The notes beneath the pieces were generated by a model, which was not told the DNA's origin, did not search any database, and worked only from the letters and a program-made list of their open reading frames with translations. Below, piece by piece: positions 17,078-27,273 of a stretch of DNA of 64,000 bases; the first letter of the stretch is position 1; each line of letters starts with the position of its first letter. The DNA is from JACDER01 sp963842575 (GTDB lineage: Bacteria; Actinomycetota; Thermoleophilia; Gaiellales; Gaiellaceae). The stretch covers positions 635,177 to 699,176 of the forward strand of contig CAWJGS010000004.1 in NCBI GenBank assembly GCA_963842575.1. Direction: 5' to 3'. The translations under genes were made by a program, and so were the position numbers.

Positions 17078-17799
17078 CCCGCGAGCAGCCCGGCCAGCAC
17101 CGGCGGAGTTGCCGCGATCGGCGAGGTCGCGATCAGGAGGAGGCCCCAAGCCCAGCCGGCGACGGCGGTCGCGCCCGCAGCCGGGATCCTCCGGTAGACA
17201 AGGAGGCCGAGCAGGGCCGGAGCGGCGAAGTCGAGCCAGCCCATCGTGGCGTCGCCCAGGACGGCCTGCTGCAGGGACGGCAGCGGGCGGCCGATGCTGG
17301 GCGGCGCCGTATTGAGCAGCGTGTTCATCGCGGGCCCGACCGAGCGGTCGCCCCAGACCAGGATGCAGTCCAGCACGACGAGCAGAACGAGGCCGACGAC
17401 GAGCCACGAGCGCGGCGCGAGCGCGGCGACGACCCCGGTCACGGCGAGGCAGGCGCCGCAGATGAGCGCGACCCCCGCCACCTGGCCGGCGTAGCTGTCG
17501 GGCGTGAGCCACGCGACGGCGTACACGCCGGGCACGGCGAGCGCCGGCAGCCATGGCCGCGGCCAGCCGCGCGCCCAGCCTGCACCGGCGGCCAGGATCG
17601 GTGTGACGACGGCCGCGAGCGCGGTAAGAAAGTCCGCGCCGCCGGTCGAGCTGGCGAGCGCGACCCCGATTGCCATGGCCGCAGCCGGGATGAGAAGGCC
17701 GAGAGCGCGGGACGAAGCGAGCCGCCGAGGTCGCCCCGGCACGAGCACGAGCGCGGCCTGAATCGCGACCAGCAACCCGTACGAGGGGACGAGTCCCAC
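16933..17799 (-). CDS. Polytopic membrane protein, unknown function
   Basis: 288 residues from 17799 (MGLVPSYGLLVAIQAALVLV). Seven or eight hydrophobic segments occupy residues 1-240. PSIGRPLPSLQQAVLGDATMG forms a conserved-looking loop between TM segments. The final 45 residues (SAGVSTSPGSPRSPHSTRSA) are serine/proline/arginine-rich and lie antisense over the nucleotidyltransferase gene for 145 bases, so the true end may be nearer 17070. I do not recognise a family. Confidence 0.55.
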   Translation of the reverse strand: MGLVPSYGLLVAIQAALVLVPGRPRRLASSRALGLLIPAAAMAIGVALASSTGGADFLTALAAVVTPILAAGAGWARGWPRPWLPALAVPGVYAVAWLTPDSYAGQVAGVALICGACLAVTGVVAALAPRSWLVVGLVLLVVLDCILVWGDRSVGPAMNTLLNTAPPSIGRPLPSLQQAVLGDATMGWLDFAAPALLGLLVYRRIPAAGATAVAGWAWGLLLIATSPIAATPPVLAGLLAGYRRSAGVSTSPGSPRSPHSTRSAGTSRSPSSGTSSQEERSISTGWSR

Positions 17800-17859
17800 G
17801 ACCAGACGGTAGCTCCCGACGACCCGTTAGGAGGCGACCCCGGGCCGCTGCTGTTTGAC

Positions 17860-18300
17860 CTACACCCGAGCGAAGCCGAGCGACTCGGCCACCGCGCCTT
17901 GCTCTTCGTCCCGCGTCGCAAACGCAACCGGCTCGCCGGGCTCGGCCAGGCTTGGAACCGTGAGACGCGCGGTCGAAAGATGCCAGGCATCGAGCGTGCG
18001 AAGTCCGTGCTCGCGGACAAGTGAAAGGGCAGCTGCCTCGACGTCGCCGGGTGGCGCCTCCACGAGCGTGATCGGCCCTTCGGGCGACAGATCTGCCTCG
18101 AGTGAAGCGAGAAGCGTCGCGGCGGCCACGCGACCCCGCCGGCCGGCTCTCACGAGTGCCCCCGTAACCTCGATTCGTGTCCATGAACCGGTAATGAGGT
18201 CCTCGTCCTCCGCGGCCAGAAGTGCGCGCATCTCGTCATGGCCCGGCTCGTCTTCGAGGTACGCGCGGACCAAGAGCGATGAGTCGAGATAGACGATCAG
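17860..18300 (-). CDS. PIN-domain toxin (VapC-like)
   Basis: About 146 residues from CTG at 18300, which overlaps the antitoxin stop by CTGA. No ATG or GTG precedes the conserved LIVYLDSSLLVRAYL, whose Asp is the first metal ligand. Others follow in WTRIEVTGALVR (Glu), GLRTLDAWHLSTA (Asp) and VAFATRDEEQG (Asp). PIN toxins are Mg-dependent RNases that cut tRNA or rRNA. A downstream GTG at 18273 would remove the first catalytic Asp, so it was rejected as the start. Confidence 0.82.
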   Translation of the reverse strand: MIVYLDSSLLVRAYLEDEPGHDEMRALLAAEDEDLITGSWTRIEVTGALVRAGRRGRVAAATLLASLEADLSPEGPITLVEAPPGDVEAAALSLVREHGLRTLDAWHLSTARLTVPSLAEPGEPVAFATRDEEQGAVAESLGFARV

Positions 18301-18599
18301 AGCCGCTCGCGCCCTTCGCGGATCAACTCGTCGGCGATCGGACCGAGCCCGCGCGTCGACGCAAGCGCGCGCTTACGCCGCTCGTCGCTCACCGGAGGCG
18401 CGTCGATGGTCACGAGCATGCCAAGAGCGGCCGCCTTCGCGCGAAGGCGTGCGCGACGGTCATCAGGTTCGCCGTTCGTCGCGGCGTCGAGGATCTCCGT
18501 GGCGAGCGCATTCATGCTGCGGCCCTCGCGTGCAGCCCGTGCAGCGAGCCGCTGATGCAGGCTCTCTGGCACTCGGAGGAGCAGTTGTTTCATTGGCAC
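18297..18599 (-). CDS. Ribbon-helix-helix antitoxin (VapB/FitA-like)
   Basis: 100 residues from GTG at 18599, or 98 from ATG at 18593. MKQLLLRVPESLHQRLAARA followed by GRSMNALATEIL is a ribbon-helix-helix DNA-binding domain. The C-terminal half (PPVSDERRKRALASTRGLG) should wrap the PIN toxin. The perfect palindrome directly upstream is the likely autoregulatory operator. The stop overlaps the toxin start by four bases. Confidence 0.8.
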   Translation of the reverse strand: MPMKQLLLRVPESLHQRLAARAAREGRSMNALATEILDAATNGEPDDRRARLRAKAAALGMLVTIDAPPVSDERRKRALASTRGLGPIADELIREGRERL

Positions 18600-18601
18600 G
18601 A

Positions 18602-18628
18602 TGATATCACTTGGACTGAGTGATATCA
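18602..18628. promoter_or_regulatory. Palindromic operator of the VapBC-like operon
   Basis: Two perfect 10-base arms, TGATATCACT (18602-18611) and AGTGATATCA (18619-18628), are separated by seven bases. They lie 3-29 bases upstream of the antitoxin GTG. The position and symmetry fit a site for the dimeric ribbon-helix-helix antitoxin. It leaves almost no room for a normal leader, so repression probably blocks initiation directly. Confidence 0.7.
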
Positions 18629-18647
18629 GTGCCGACTGTGTGACGAA

Positions 18648-18887
18648 TCAGAGCAGCGGGGTCCGCAGCGAGGCGAGCCGTTCCTTGAGCTCGGGATCCA
18701 TCTCCTCGCTCGCCGCCTGCTGCACGAACTGCCGGAGGTTCTCCTCGAACCGGTACCGCTTGGCGCAGTAGCCGCATTCGTCGAGGTGCGTCTGCGCCTC
18801 CGCCCGCTCGCGCTCGGTGAGGTGCCGGTCGAGGTAGGGCTGCAGCACCTCCTCGCACCACGCGCACGGGTCGAAGGTCGCGCTCAT
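18648..18887 (-). CDS. Zinc-containing anti-sigma factor, RsrA-like
   Basis: 79 residues. CEEVLQPYLDRHLTERE is followed by HLDECGYC, an HxxxCxxC zinc site as in the ZAS anti-sigma family, with more cysteines at CAWC near the N-terminus. In RsrA, oxidation of these cysteines ejects zinc and releases the sigma factor. The start overlaps the sigma factor stop by four bases (ATGA), so the pair is translationally coupled. Confidence 0.85.
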   Translation of the reverse strand: MSATFDPCAWCEEVLQPYLDRHLTERERAEAQTHLDECGYCAKRYRFEENLRQFVQQAASEEMDPELKERLASLRTPLL

Positions 18888-19462
18888 TCCCCTCCTACCG
18901 TCGCTTCCGCCAGATGCCGCTTCAGGATCCGCCGGCCACGATGAAGCCTGGACATGACGGTGCCTACCGGGATGTCCAGGATCTGCGCCGCCTCCTGGTA
19001 CGAGAAATCTCCGATGTCCACGAGCACGATCACGTCACGGAAGTCGTGTGGCACCGCGGCGAGCGCGTCCACGATGTCGTTCTGGGACAGCCGCTGGAGA
19101 AGCCGCTCTTCGTCGTCGGCCGAGTCGTCCTCGAGCCGGTTGTACAGGAAGTAGTCACTTTCCTCGAGATGTGTCGTGTCCGGAGCGCGCTGCTGGCGTC
19201 GGCCGCGGTCGATGTTCAGGTTGGTGAGGATGCGCAACATCCAGGCGCGCAGGTTCGTCCCCGGCGTGTACGACCGCCAGCTGCGGAACGCTCGCGCGTA
19301 CGTCTCCTGCACGAGGTCCTCCGCCTCCTCCTTCGAATGGACGAGCCTTCGAGCCACCCGATAGACCTGATCGGCTAATTGGAGCGCCTCCTCCTCGAAG
19401 CGCACGCGATCGCGTGCCTCCGTCGCAAGTTCACGTGCCTGGGTGTCCGGCGATTCCCCCAT
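18884..19462 (-). CDS. ECF sigma-70 family sigma factor, SigR/SigH-like
   Basis: 192 residues from ATG at 19462 (MGESPDTQARELATEA). Region 2 has VHSKEEAEDLVQETYARAFR and the -10 recognising LRAWMLRILTNLNIDRGRR. Region 4 has VDIGDFSYQEAAQILDIPVG and GTVMSRLHRGR. Close resemblance to actinobacterial SigR/SigH and the paired RsrA-like protein suggest a thiol-oxidative stress regulon. A GGGAAT-N18-GTT promoter upstream suggests positive autoregulation. The in-frame extension to 19561 crosses that promoter and was rejected. Confidence 0.88.
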   Translation of the reverse strand: MGESPDTQARELATEARDRVRFEEEALQLADQVYRVARRLVHSKEEAEDLVQETYARAFRSWRSYTPGTNLRAWMLRILTNLNIDRGRRQQRAPDTTHLEESDYFLYNRLEDDSADDEERLLQRLSQNDIVDALAAVPHDFRDVIVLVDIGDFSYQEAAQILDIPVGTVMSRLHRGRRILKRHLAEATVGGE

Positions 19463-19500
19463 CCGGGCCACCCTAGCGGCCTTTCCTACGTCGATGGTAA

Positions 19501-19528
19501 GAACGCCCGGACGCGGCGGTGTATTCCC
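19501..19528 (-). promoter_or_regulatory. Candidate SigR-type autoregulatory promoter
   Basis: Read on the minus strand, GGGAAT (19528-19523) is followed after exactly 18 bases by GTTC (19504-19501). This matches the GGAAT-N18-GTT consensus known for SigR/SigH-type promoters. It lies 39-66 bases upstream of the sigma factor ATG, a sensible leader length. Confidence 0.55.
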
Positions 19529-19575
19529 GCACTTTGCGGGGTACGGGCCCGTGAACGGCAAACAAGGAGGCCTCC

Positions 19576-19980
19576 ATGGAGGGTTACGACGTCGTCGCGA
19601 ACGACGACCACAAGATCGGACACGTAGTCGGAACGGAAAACGGATACCTGATCGTCGAGAGCGGCATGTTGCGGAAGTCGAAGCATGCGGTGCCGCTCGA
19701 CATGGCCCGAACCGACGATGACGTGAGGGTCGTCCGGCTGACGGTGAGCAAGGAGATGGTCACCGAAGGGCCGGCCGTCGAGGACGGCGGCTGGCAGGCC
19801 GTGGACGACTACTACGGGCGAAGCGCGGAGCTGGAGGGGCAGGCCGCGGCCGACATCCCGCAGGCCGACCAGCAGCGGGCGGAGATGCGCGAGTCGCTCG
19901 CCGGCCCGGAGCAGGAGCTCACGAGCCCCCGAAAGGGCTCCGTCGGCATCCACCAGGACGAGTGGAGCTCTAAGGAATAG
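19576..19980 (+). CDS. PRC-barrel-like small acidic protein
   Basis: 134 residues with a perfect AAGGAGG five bases before the ATG at 19576. The first 60 residues (GYDVVANDDHKIGHVVGTENGYLIVESG, KHAVPLDMAR) resemble a PRC-barrel or DUF2171-type fold. The rest is acidic and probably disordered. Such proteins are common stress-associated cytosolic proteins without a defined reaction. It diverges from the sigma factor gene, so the two share a 113-base intergenic region. Confidence 0.62.
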   Translation: MEGYDVVANDDHKIGHVVGTENGYLIVESGMLRKSKHAVPLDMARTDDDVRVVRLTVSKEMVTEGPAVEDGGWQAVDDYYGRSAELEGQAAADIPQADQQRAEMRESLAGPEQELTSPRKGSVGIHQDEWSSKE

Positions 19981-20182
19981 GCGCGAACCCGGCCTGCTGC
20001 ATCGCGGTGACGAGCGCGTCGCGATCGGTGCGCTCGTCGTCCCACTGAAGGGTCACGTCCCCCATCAGCGTCGCGTTGGCGTACTCCAGCCCTTCGTGCC
20101 CCTGCAAGGCGGCTCCGAGCCGCATCACGCAGCGCTCGCAGCGGATCCCGCTGACCTGGATGGTCTCCGTCTGGACAGGCAC
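19970..20182 (-). CDS. Heavy-metal-associated (HMA) domain protein
   Basis: 70 residues: one ferredoxin-like HMA domain with the metal site in SGIRCERCVMRLG (CxxC). The length and single domain fit a copper chaperone-like protein. It starts on the last base of the upstream ligase stop (one-base overlap at 20182), so it is the end of that operon. Its 3' end overlaps the convergent PRC-barrel gene by 11 bases. Confidence 0.78.
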   Translation of the reverse strand: MPVQTETIQVSGIRCERCVMRLGAALQGHEGLEYANATLMGDVTLQWDDERTDRDALVTAMQQAGFAPIP

Positions 20183-21288
20183 TACCGAAAGTCTACGGTC
20201 CGCTCGACCAGGTCCCGGCAGGCGGCTTCGAGCCCCTCATGGCGACCGACCTCGAGCAGGCGGTCGCCCTCGCAGCGATCGAGTGGAATCGCGTCGAGCA
20301 GCTCCTCGGTGCCGAGCTCGCGCGCGTAGGGACGGATGCGCTCGAGCAGCTCGGCCGCGAGCTCGGGGACCTCGACGGCCCGGCCGTCGTCGGGATGGAT
20401 GAAGGTCGCGCGCGGCCCGAAGCGCGAAGCGGCCCAGCGGTTCTGGTCGTAGACGACACGGAAGCCGAAGTCACGCACGCGGCGGGGCTCTGCGAGCGCG
20501 TGGGCGCACAGCGCCTGGAACAGCGCGACGAACGCGCCGGTGAGGGCTACGGCGGTGGGCTGGTCGGGGCTGCGGATCTCGAGCGTCCCGAACTTCGGAT
20601 GGATGCGCGCGTCCCACCAGATCGCGGTGTAGTCGGAGACGAGGCCCGTGGCGACGAGGCGGTCCATCAGCTCCTGCCACTCCTCCCAGGACGCCAGCGT
20701 AGGCGGCGCGCCGCGCCGCGGCAGGAGCCCGAGGATCTCCGCGCGGTACGAGGCCATTCCCGTCTCCTCGCCGCCGGAGTAGGGCGAATTCGCCGACAGA
20801 GCCAGCACGAGCGGGAGCCAGGGAAGGATGCCGTCCAGCACGTGCAGGCTCTCCTCCGCACCCGGCATCCCGACGTGGACGTGCAGCCCGTTCACGCCCT
20901 GCCGGATCGCGGAGACGCCGGCGTATTCGACGAAATCGAGGTAGCGCTGCTCCTGGACGATGACGAGATCCTCGGCGTGCGCCAGCGGATGCGCCCCGGC
21001 CGCGGCGATGCGGAGCCCGTTCTCGCGCGCGACCTCCTCGGCCGCCGCGCGCAGCGCCTGTACCGACGCGAGCACTTCCATTCCGTCGCTCGCGACCGCG
21101 GTGTTCAGCTCGACCACCGAGGCGTGCAGCTCCGTCTTGAGGACGCCGGGCAGCGCCGTCTCGGCGGTGCCCTCGACGAGGGTCGCGACCTGCGGCGCCG
21201 GCATGAGCGTTTCGCCGTCGAGGATCATGATCTCCTCCTCGACCCCCAGCGAGAGCGGATAGCTCTGGCCGAAGCGGTGCTCGATCAC
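20182..21288 (-). CDS. Carboxylate-amine ligase, glutamate-cysteine ligase GCS2/YbdK family
   Basis: 368 residues. SLGVEEEIMILDGETLMPAP is the N-terminal GVEEE signature. Further motifs are NGLHVHVGMP (conserved HVH), IWWDARIHPKFGTLEIRSPD and VVYDQNRWAASRFG. Family members make gamma-glutamyl bonds; in actinobacteria without glutathione the product is uncertain (ergothioneine's EgtA is a relative). It is the middle gene of a three-gene operon with a cysteine-bearing hypothetical protein and an HMA protein. Confidence 0.85.
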   Translation of the reverse strand: MIEHRFGQSYPLSLGVEEEIMILDGETLMPAPQVATLVEGTAETALPGVLKTELHASVVELNTAVASDGMEVLASVQALRAAAEEVARENGLRIAAAGAHPLAHAEDLVIVQEQRYLDFVEYAGVSAIRQGVNGLHVHVGMPGAEESLHVLDGILPWLPLVLALSANSPYSGGEETGMASYRAEILGLLPRRGAPPTLASWEEWQELMDRLVATGLVSDYTAIWWDARIHPKFGTLEIRSPDQPTAVALTGAFVALFQALCAHALAEPRRVRDFGFRVVYDQNRWAASRFGPRATFIHPDDGRAVEVPELAAELLERIRPYARELGTEELLDAIPLDRCEGDRLLEVGRHEGLEAACRDLVERTVDFR

Positions 21289-21599
21289 CGCCGGATCCCG
21301 TGCACCGGACGTCCCGCCGCCTCCCAGGCGTAGTAGGACGCGCTCGGGCCGTACGAGCTTCGATAGTCGACGACGGACGGGTTACGCCCGACCTCCTTCG
21401 CACGCTGCGCGTGGCGCAGCAGGTTCGGGTCGTCCCGCTCTTCCCACACGAGGATCAAGTGCACGGCCGTCATGAAGAGCGCGACGAAGTCGCAGCCGGC
21501 CGCGGGGCACGGGAACGGATCGGTGCTGACACAGAACCAGCCGCTGTGGTCCTCCCCCTCCTCCTCGATCCACAGCGTCTCTTCGAGGATCGACTCCAC
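21285..21599 (-). CDS. Small cysteine-containing protein, unknown
   Basis: 104 residues. It is acidic at the start (MESILEETLWIEEEGEDHSG) and then has WFCVSTDPFPCPAAGCDF, three closely spaced cysteines that could bind a metal. A hydrophobic FMTAVHLILVWEERDD stretch follows. The stop overlaps the ligase start by four bases (ATGA), so it is functionally tied to that gene. No family is recognised. Confidence 0.5.
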   Translation of the reverse strand: MESILEETLWIEEEGEDHSGWFCVSTDPFPCPAAGCDFVALFMTAVHLILVWEERDDPNLLRHAQRAKEVGRNPSVVDYRSSYGPSASYYAWEAAGRPVHGIRR

Positions 21600-21660
21600 G
21601 CCGAGAGTGTAGGGAGGCCGGCAGCGCCCGTCCGAGCCGGCGGACCGGTGGAGGGGGCCT

Positions 21661-21681
21661 GGGGAACCCGGGAGGTTCCCC
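21661..21681 (-). terminator. Hairpin, second of two downstream of the HtrA-like gene
   Basis: Perfect 8-base arms GGGGAACC (21661-21668) and GGTTCCCC (21674-21681) with a five-base loop. It lies beyond the stronger hairpin at 21690-21720. No U-tract is seen. Confidence 0.4.
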
Positions 21682-21689
21682 GGTGAGAT

Positions 21690-21720
21690 GCTCAGCCGAG
21701 CCGGAGTGGCCCGGCTGAGC
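21690..21720 (-). terminator. Hairpin terminator of the HtrA-like protease gene
   Basis: Perfect 9-base arms GCTCAGCCG (21690-21698) and CGGCTGAGC (21712-21720). It begins 10 bases after the protease stop on the minus strand. Confidence 0.5.
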
Positions 21721-21730
21721 GGTCAAGCGG

Positions 21731-22948
21731 CTACCCGAGGGAAGGGGGAGTCGTCACGGGAAGCCGCCCAAGCTTGAGCTCGACGCTCGACGTGGTCTTG
21801 CCTCGATGGATTTCGACAACAACGGTGTCACCGGGTTTCTTCGATGCGATGAGGTCGCGAAAGCGGGTCTCGGAGTTCACCGGAACGCCGTCGAAGCTCG
21901 TGATGATGTCGCCGCCGACCATGTAGCTCTCCCCCTCGACGATCTGGTCGACCGTACCGCCCCTGATCCCGGCATGAGCGGCGGGGGAGCCCTCGTAGAC
22001 GTTCTGCACGAGCAGCCCGTGCGACACCGCGAGGCCGTACAGGTTGTACAGCTCGGGTGTGATCGCGGCGACTGAGACACCGATGTACGGATGCACGACC
22101 TTTCCGGTGCGGATCAGTTGGTTGGCGACGTTCGTGACGGTGTTGATCGGGATGGCGAAGCCGATCCCGACGGACCCCGACTCGCCTGTGTTACCCGTCG
22201 AGATCGCGGCGTTGACGCCGATCACCGCGCCGCTGGCGTCGATGAGCGGGCCGCCGGAGTTGCCTGGGTTGATCGCGGCGTCGGTCTGGATGATGTGGTC
22301 GATCGTTTGCGCGTTCGGTGCCTGGATGCGGCGCTGCAGCGCGCTCACGATCCCGGAGGTGGCCGTCCGCGAGTAGCCGAACGGATTGCCGAGTGCGACG
22401 ACGGCGTCTCCGACGTGAACGGCGTCGGAGTTGCCGATCGGAAGCGGCCTGAGAGCGCGCGACTTCGTCCCGACCTTGAGCACGGCTACGTCGGTCGAGG
22501 GATCCGACCCGACGACCCGGGCCACGAGGCTGTCGTTGTTGGAAAAGCTCACGCGGATCGAGGATGCGTGCTCGACCACGTGGTAGTTGGTCACGATCAG
22601 TCCCGCTTTCGAGAATACGAAGCCCGACCCGAGCGCCTTCTCCTCGGACAGGAAGCCGTTCGGGGTCCCGAAGATGGGATCACGATCCTCCGTGAAGATC
22701 TTGGCCGTGATCTGCACGACGCCGGGTGCGTCGCGCTCGTAGATCTGGCCGATCGACATCGCGTGGCTCTCTGCAACGCTGGACGGGGGCGGCGTCGCAC
22801 GCTGGAGCACGTACTGAGGCACGGTCGTCGTCCCGTTGCCAAGGCCGCCGACGAGCCAGGCACCCAGGAGCGCGGCGGCTCCTCCAGCGGCCGCGACACC
22901 CAGTAGCCCGGCGCCTTTGAGCACCGTTGTGGATCCCCCGTCAGACAT
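21731..22948 (-). CDS. HtrA/DegP-like trypsin-fold serine protease with PDZ domain
   Basis: 405 residues. A single N-terminal TM (about residues 11-36) anchors it. The protease domain has the triad H123 (VTNYHVVEHA), D153 (STDVAVLKV) and S231 (INPGNSGGPLI). A PDZ domain occupies about 300-395 (GLLVQNVYEGSPAAHAGIRG, DIITSFDGVPVNSETRFRDL). It acts outside the membrane in protein quality control or signal proteolysis. Two hairpins follow the stop, and the oxidoreductase at 23049 diverges from it. Confidence 0.92.
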   Translation of the reverse strand: MSDGGSTTVLKGAGLLGVAAAGGAAALLGAWLVGGLGNGTTTVPQYVLQRATPPPSSVAESHAMSIGQIYERDAPGVVQITAKIFTEDRDPIFGTPNGFLSEEKALGSGFVFSKAGLIVTNYHVVEHASSIRVSFSNNDSLVARVVGSDPSTDVAVLKVGTKSRALRPLPIGNSDAVHVGDAVVALGNPFGYSRTATSGIVSALQRRIQAPNAQTIDHIIQTDAAINPGNSGGPLIDASGAVIGVNAAISTGNTGESGSVGIGFAIPINTVTNVANQLIRTGKVVHPYIGVSVAAITPELYNLYGLAVSHGLLVQNVYEGSPAAHAGIRGGTVDQIVEGESYMVGGDIITSFDGVPVNSETRFRDLIASKKPGDTVVVEIHRGKTTSSVELKLGRLPVTTPPSLG

Positions 22949-23048
22949 CCGTCCGTCTTATAACCGTCCTGCCCTTAACCCTTTGTTCAGTTGGGTTAAG
23001 GCTCCGTTAACGCGTTTCGGCCGCGGCGAGCGCGGTAGGTCCCGTTCG

Positions 23049-24036
23049 ATGATCGAGCTCGGCTACTCACTCTCGAGCGAAGAACACGACGCCGCCACGC
23101 TCGTCGCGAACGCTCGGGCGGCCGAAGAGGCCGGGTTCACCTTTGCGCTCGTGTCCGACCACTTCCACCCGTGGATCGACAAACAGGGGCACAGCCCCTT
23201 CGTGTGGAGCGTGGTCGGAGCGATTGCACGCGAGACGGAGAGCCTCCGGCTCGGCACCGGCGTGACGTGTCCACTGATCCGCATCCATCCGGCGATCGTC
23301 GCGCAGGCAGCCGCCACCTCGGCCGCGCTCATGCCGGGCCGTTTCTTCCTCGGCGTCGGCACGGGAGAGAACCTGAACGAGCACATCCTGGGCGACCGCT
23401 GGCCTGCGCCCGGACGAGCGGCTCGAGATGCTGGAGGAGGCAATCGAGCTCATGCGTGAGCTCTGGAAGGGTGAGAAGACGACCTTCCGCGGCAAGCACT
23501 ACACGGTCGAGGGCGCCCGCATCTACACGCTCCCGGACGAACCACCGCCGATCGCCGTAGCCGCCGCCGCGCCGAAGGCGGCCGAGCTGGCGGGACGCGT
23601 GGGAGACGCCTTCGTCGGCGTCGCTCCTGACTCCGACTTGATCGGGAAGTTCGAGCAGGGAGGCGGCGAAGGAAAGCCGCGCTACGGCCAGCTCACCGTC
23701 TGTTGGGCCGAGGATGAGAAAGAGGCACTCGAGACCGCCTACGAGTGGTGGCCGAATGTCGGGCTGGAGGGCGATCTCACCCAGGAGCTGCCGCTCCCCG
23801 AGCACTTCGAGCAGGCGTCGGCAACCGTACGCAAGGAGGACGTCGCCGAGGCCATCCCTCTAGGGCCGGACCCGCAGCCGTACGCAGACGGAATCCAGGA
23901 GTACATCGACGCCGGCTACGACCACGTGTACCTCCACCAGATCGGCCCGGAGCAGGAGGGGTTCCTCCGTTTCTACGCCGAGGAGGTCGCGCCGAAGGTC
24001 TCGGGCGTCAGGGAAGACGCACTGACAGGACGTTGA
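23049..24036 (+). CDS. LLM-class F420-dependent oxidoreductase, single frameshift
   Basis: The N-terminal 120 residues (MIELGYSLSSEEHDAATLVA, SDHFHPWIDKQGHSPFVWSV, FFLGVGTGENLNEHILGDRW) are in frame 3. The rest (LEMLEEAIELMRELWKGEKT to VSGVREDALTGR) is in frame 1. Removing one G at about 23412-23413 restores DERLEMLEE, so this looks like a one-base insertion. The repaired length of about 328 residues is normal for the TIGR03557-like family, which use reduced F420 in a TIM barrel. The SDHFHPW motif is typical. The substrate is unknown. Confidence 0.82.
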
Positions 24037-25112
24037 ACGCCGGCACCGGGCGGGGGAACCCCTTGAGGGTGAACTCGCCGACGGGCTCGGCCTCCACCGC
24101 ATCCTCGACCTCGGCCAGCAGCCGCTGCGCGATCAGGATCTGCCCGCCGGTCGCCTCGTCCGACAGCCGCGCCGACAGGTTGGTAACGGAGCCGATCGCG
24201 GCGTAGTCGGAACGGCCCTCGAAACCGATCTCGCCGCAGGTTGCGTATCCCAGCGCGATCCCGACACCGAAGTCGAGCTCATAGCCGCGCTTGCGCCAGC
24301 GCTCGAGCAAGCCGGCCATCTCCGCGCGCAGCGAGCACGCGAGCTGCACGGAGCGGAGCGGCGCGTCGGGAATCTCGATCGGGTCGTTGAAGAAGAGCTC
24401 GACGCCGTCTCCCTGGAGCGAGCCGACCGTCGCCTCGTAACGCTCGACCAGCCGGCCGATCGTCGCGTGGAACTCGCCGAGGACGCCCATCAGCTCCTCC
24501 GGCTCGACCGCATCCGCGAAATTGGTGTAGCCGCGCAGATCGCAGAACAGCACGGTCACCTGCCGCCGGTGGCTGCGCAGGACGGAATCGTCGCCCGAGA
24601 CGACGATCGCGTCCGCGAGCTGCGGCGAAAGGAACCGCTGCAGGCGCCGGAGCCGCTCCAGCTCCTCGACCTGGTCGTGGACCCGCTGCTCGAGTGTCCG
24701 GTTCAGGTCCTTGATTTCGTCGTGGTAGCGCTTGATGCGCAGCAGCGAGCGGACGCGGGTCAAGCAGCTCGTCGTGGTTGAACGGCTTGGGGATGAAGTC
24801 GTCGGCGCCGGCCTCGATCGCCCGGGTCTTCTCCTGGCCGATGCTGGACGTGACCATGATCACCGGCAGCACGGCCGTCTCCTCGTGTTCGCGCAGGTGC
24901 GTGCAGACGGCGTAGCCGTCCATCTCCGGCATCATCACGTCGAGAAGGATGAGGTCGGGGCTCTCGGCCTCGACGACCCCCAGCGCCTCGCGGCCGTTGC
25001 TCGCCGAGACGACCTGGTAGCCGCGCGGGACGAGCACTGCCTCCATCAGACGCACGTTCTCGGGCACGTCGTCGACGACGAGGATCTTCGCAACGCCGTT
25101 TTGGCTATCCAC
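24008..25112 (-). CDS. Response regulator receiver fused to class III adenylate/guanylate cyclase, single frameshift
   Basis: Starts at GTG 25112 (VDSQNGVAKILVVDDVPENV), overlapping the upstream receiver gene by eight bases. The receiver (about 1-125) has phospho-acceptor DLILLDVMMPEMDG and KPFNHDELL. An extra A/T at 24762-24763 then breaks the frame, and deleting it joins ELL to TRVRSLLRIKRY. A coiled coil (LNRTLEQRVHDQVEELERL) leads to the cyclase domain with VTVLFCDLRGYTNF (metal Asp), GDGVELFFNDP (second Asp) and GSVTNLSARLSDEA. Output is probably cAMP or cGMP gated by phosphorylation. It is the last gene of the kinase array. Confidence 0.85.
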
Positions 25113-25481
25113 GGTCTTCCTCGAAGTAGCCGGCCACCGTCTGGATGAACTCGAGCACGTCGACCGGCTTGGAGATGTACCCGTCGAACCCGGACTCGAG
25201 GAAGCGTTCGCGGTCACCTGACATCGCCTGCGCGGTCAGCGCGACCACCGGAATCGCCCTCGTTCGCTCATCCGCTTGGATTCGCCCAAGCGCCTCGATC
25301 CCGTCGATCCCGGGCAGCTGGACGTCCATGAGGATGAGGTCGGGGAGGTGCTCGGTCGCCAGTTCGACCGCCTGCTCCCCGCTCGTTGCCTCGAGCGTCT
25401 CGTACCCCTTGGCCTGGAGGACGTCGCGGAAGAGCTTCATGTTTTTCTCGTTGTCCTCGACTACGAGGATGCGTTGTCCGC

Positions 25482-25485
<4 letters not shown>
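25105..25485 (-). CDS. Stand-alone response regulator receiver (CheY/DivK-like)
   Basis: 126 residues, intact. DxD-type acid pocket in ILVVEDNEKN, phospho-acceptor D54 in DLILMDVQLPGIDG, threonine in VVALTAQAMSGD and lysine in GYISKPVD. There is no output domain. The start overlaps the kinase A stop (ATGA) and its end overlaps the receiver-cyclase start. It is probably the shared phospho-relay partner of the six kinases. Confidence 0.9.
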
Positions 25486-27269
<1,784 letters not shown>

Positions 27270-27273
<4 letters not shown>

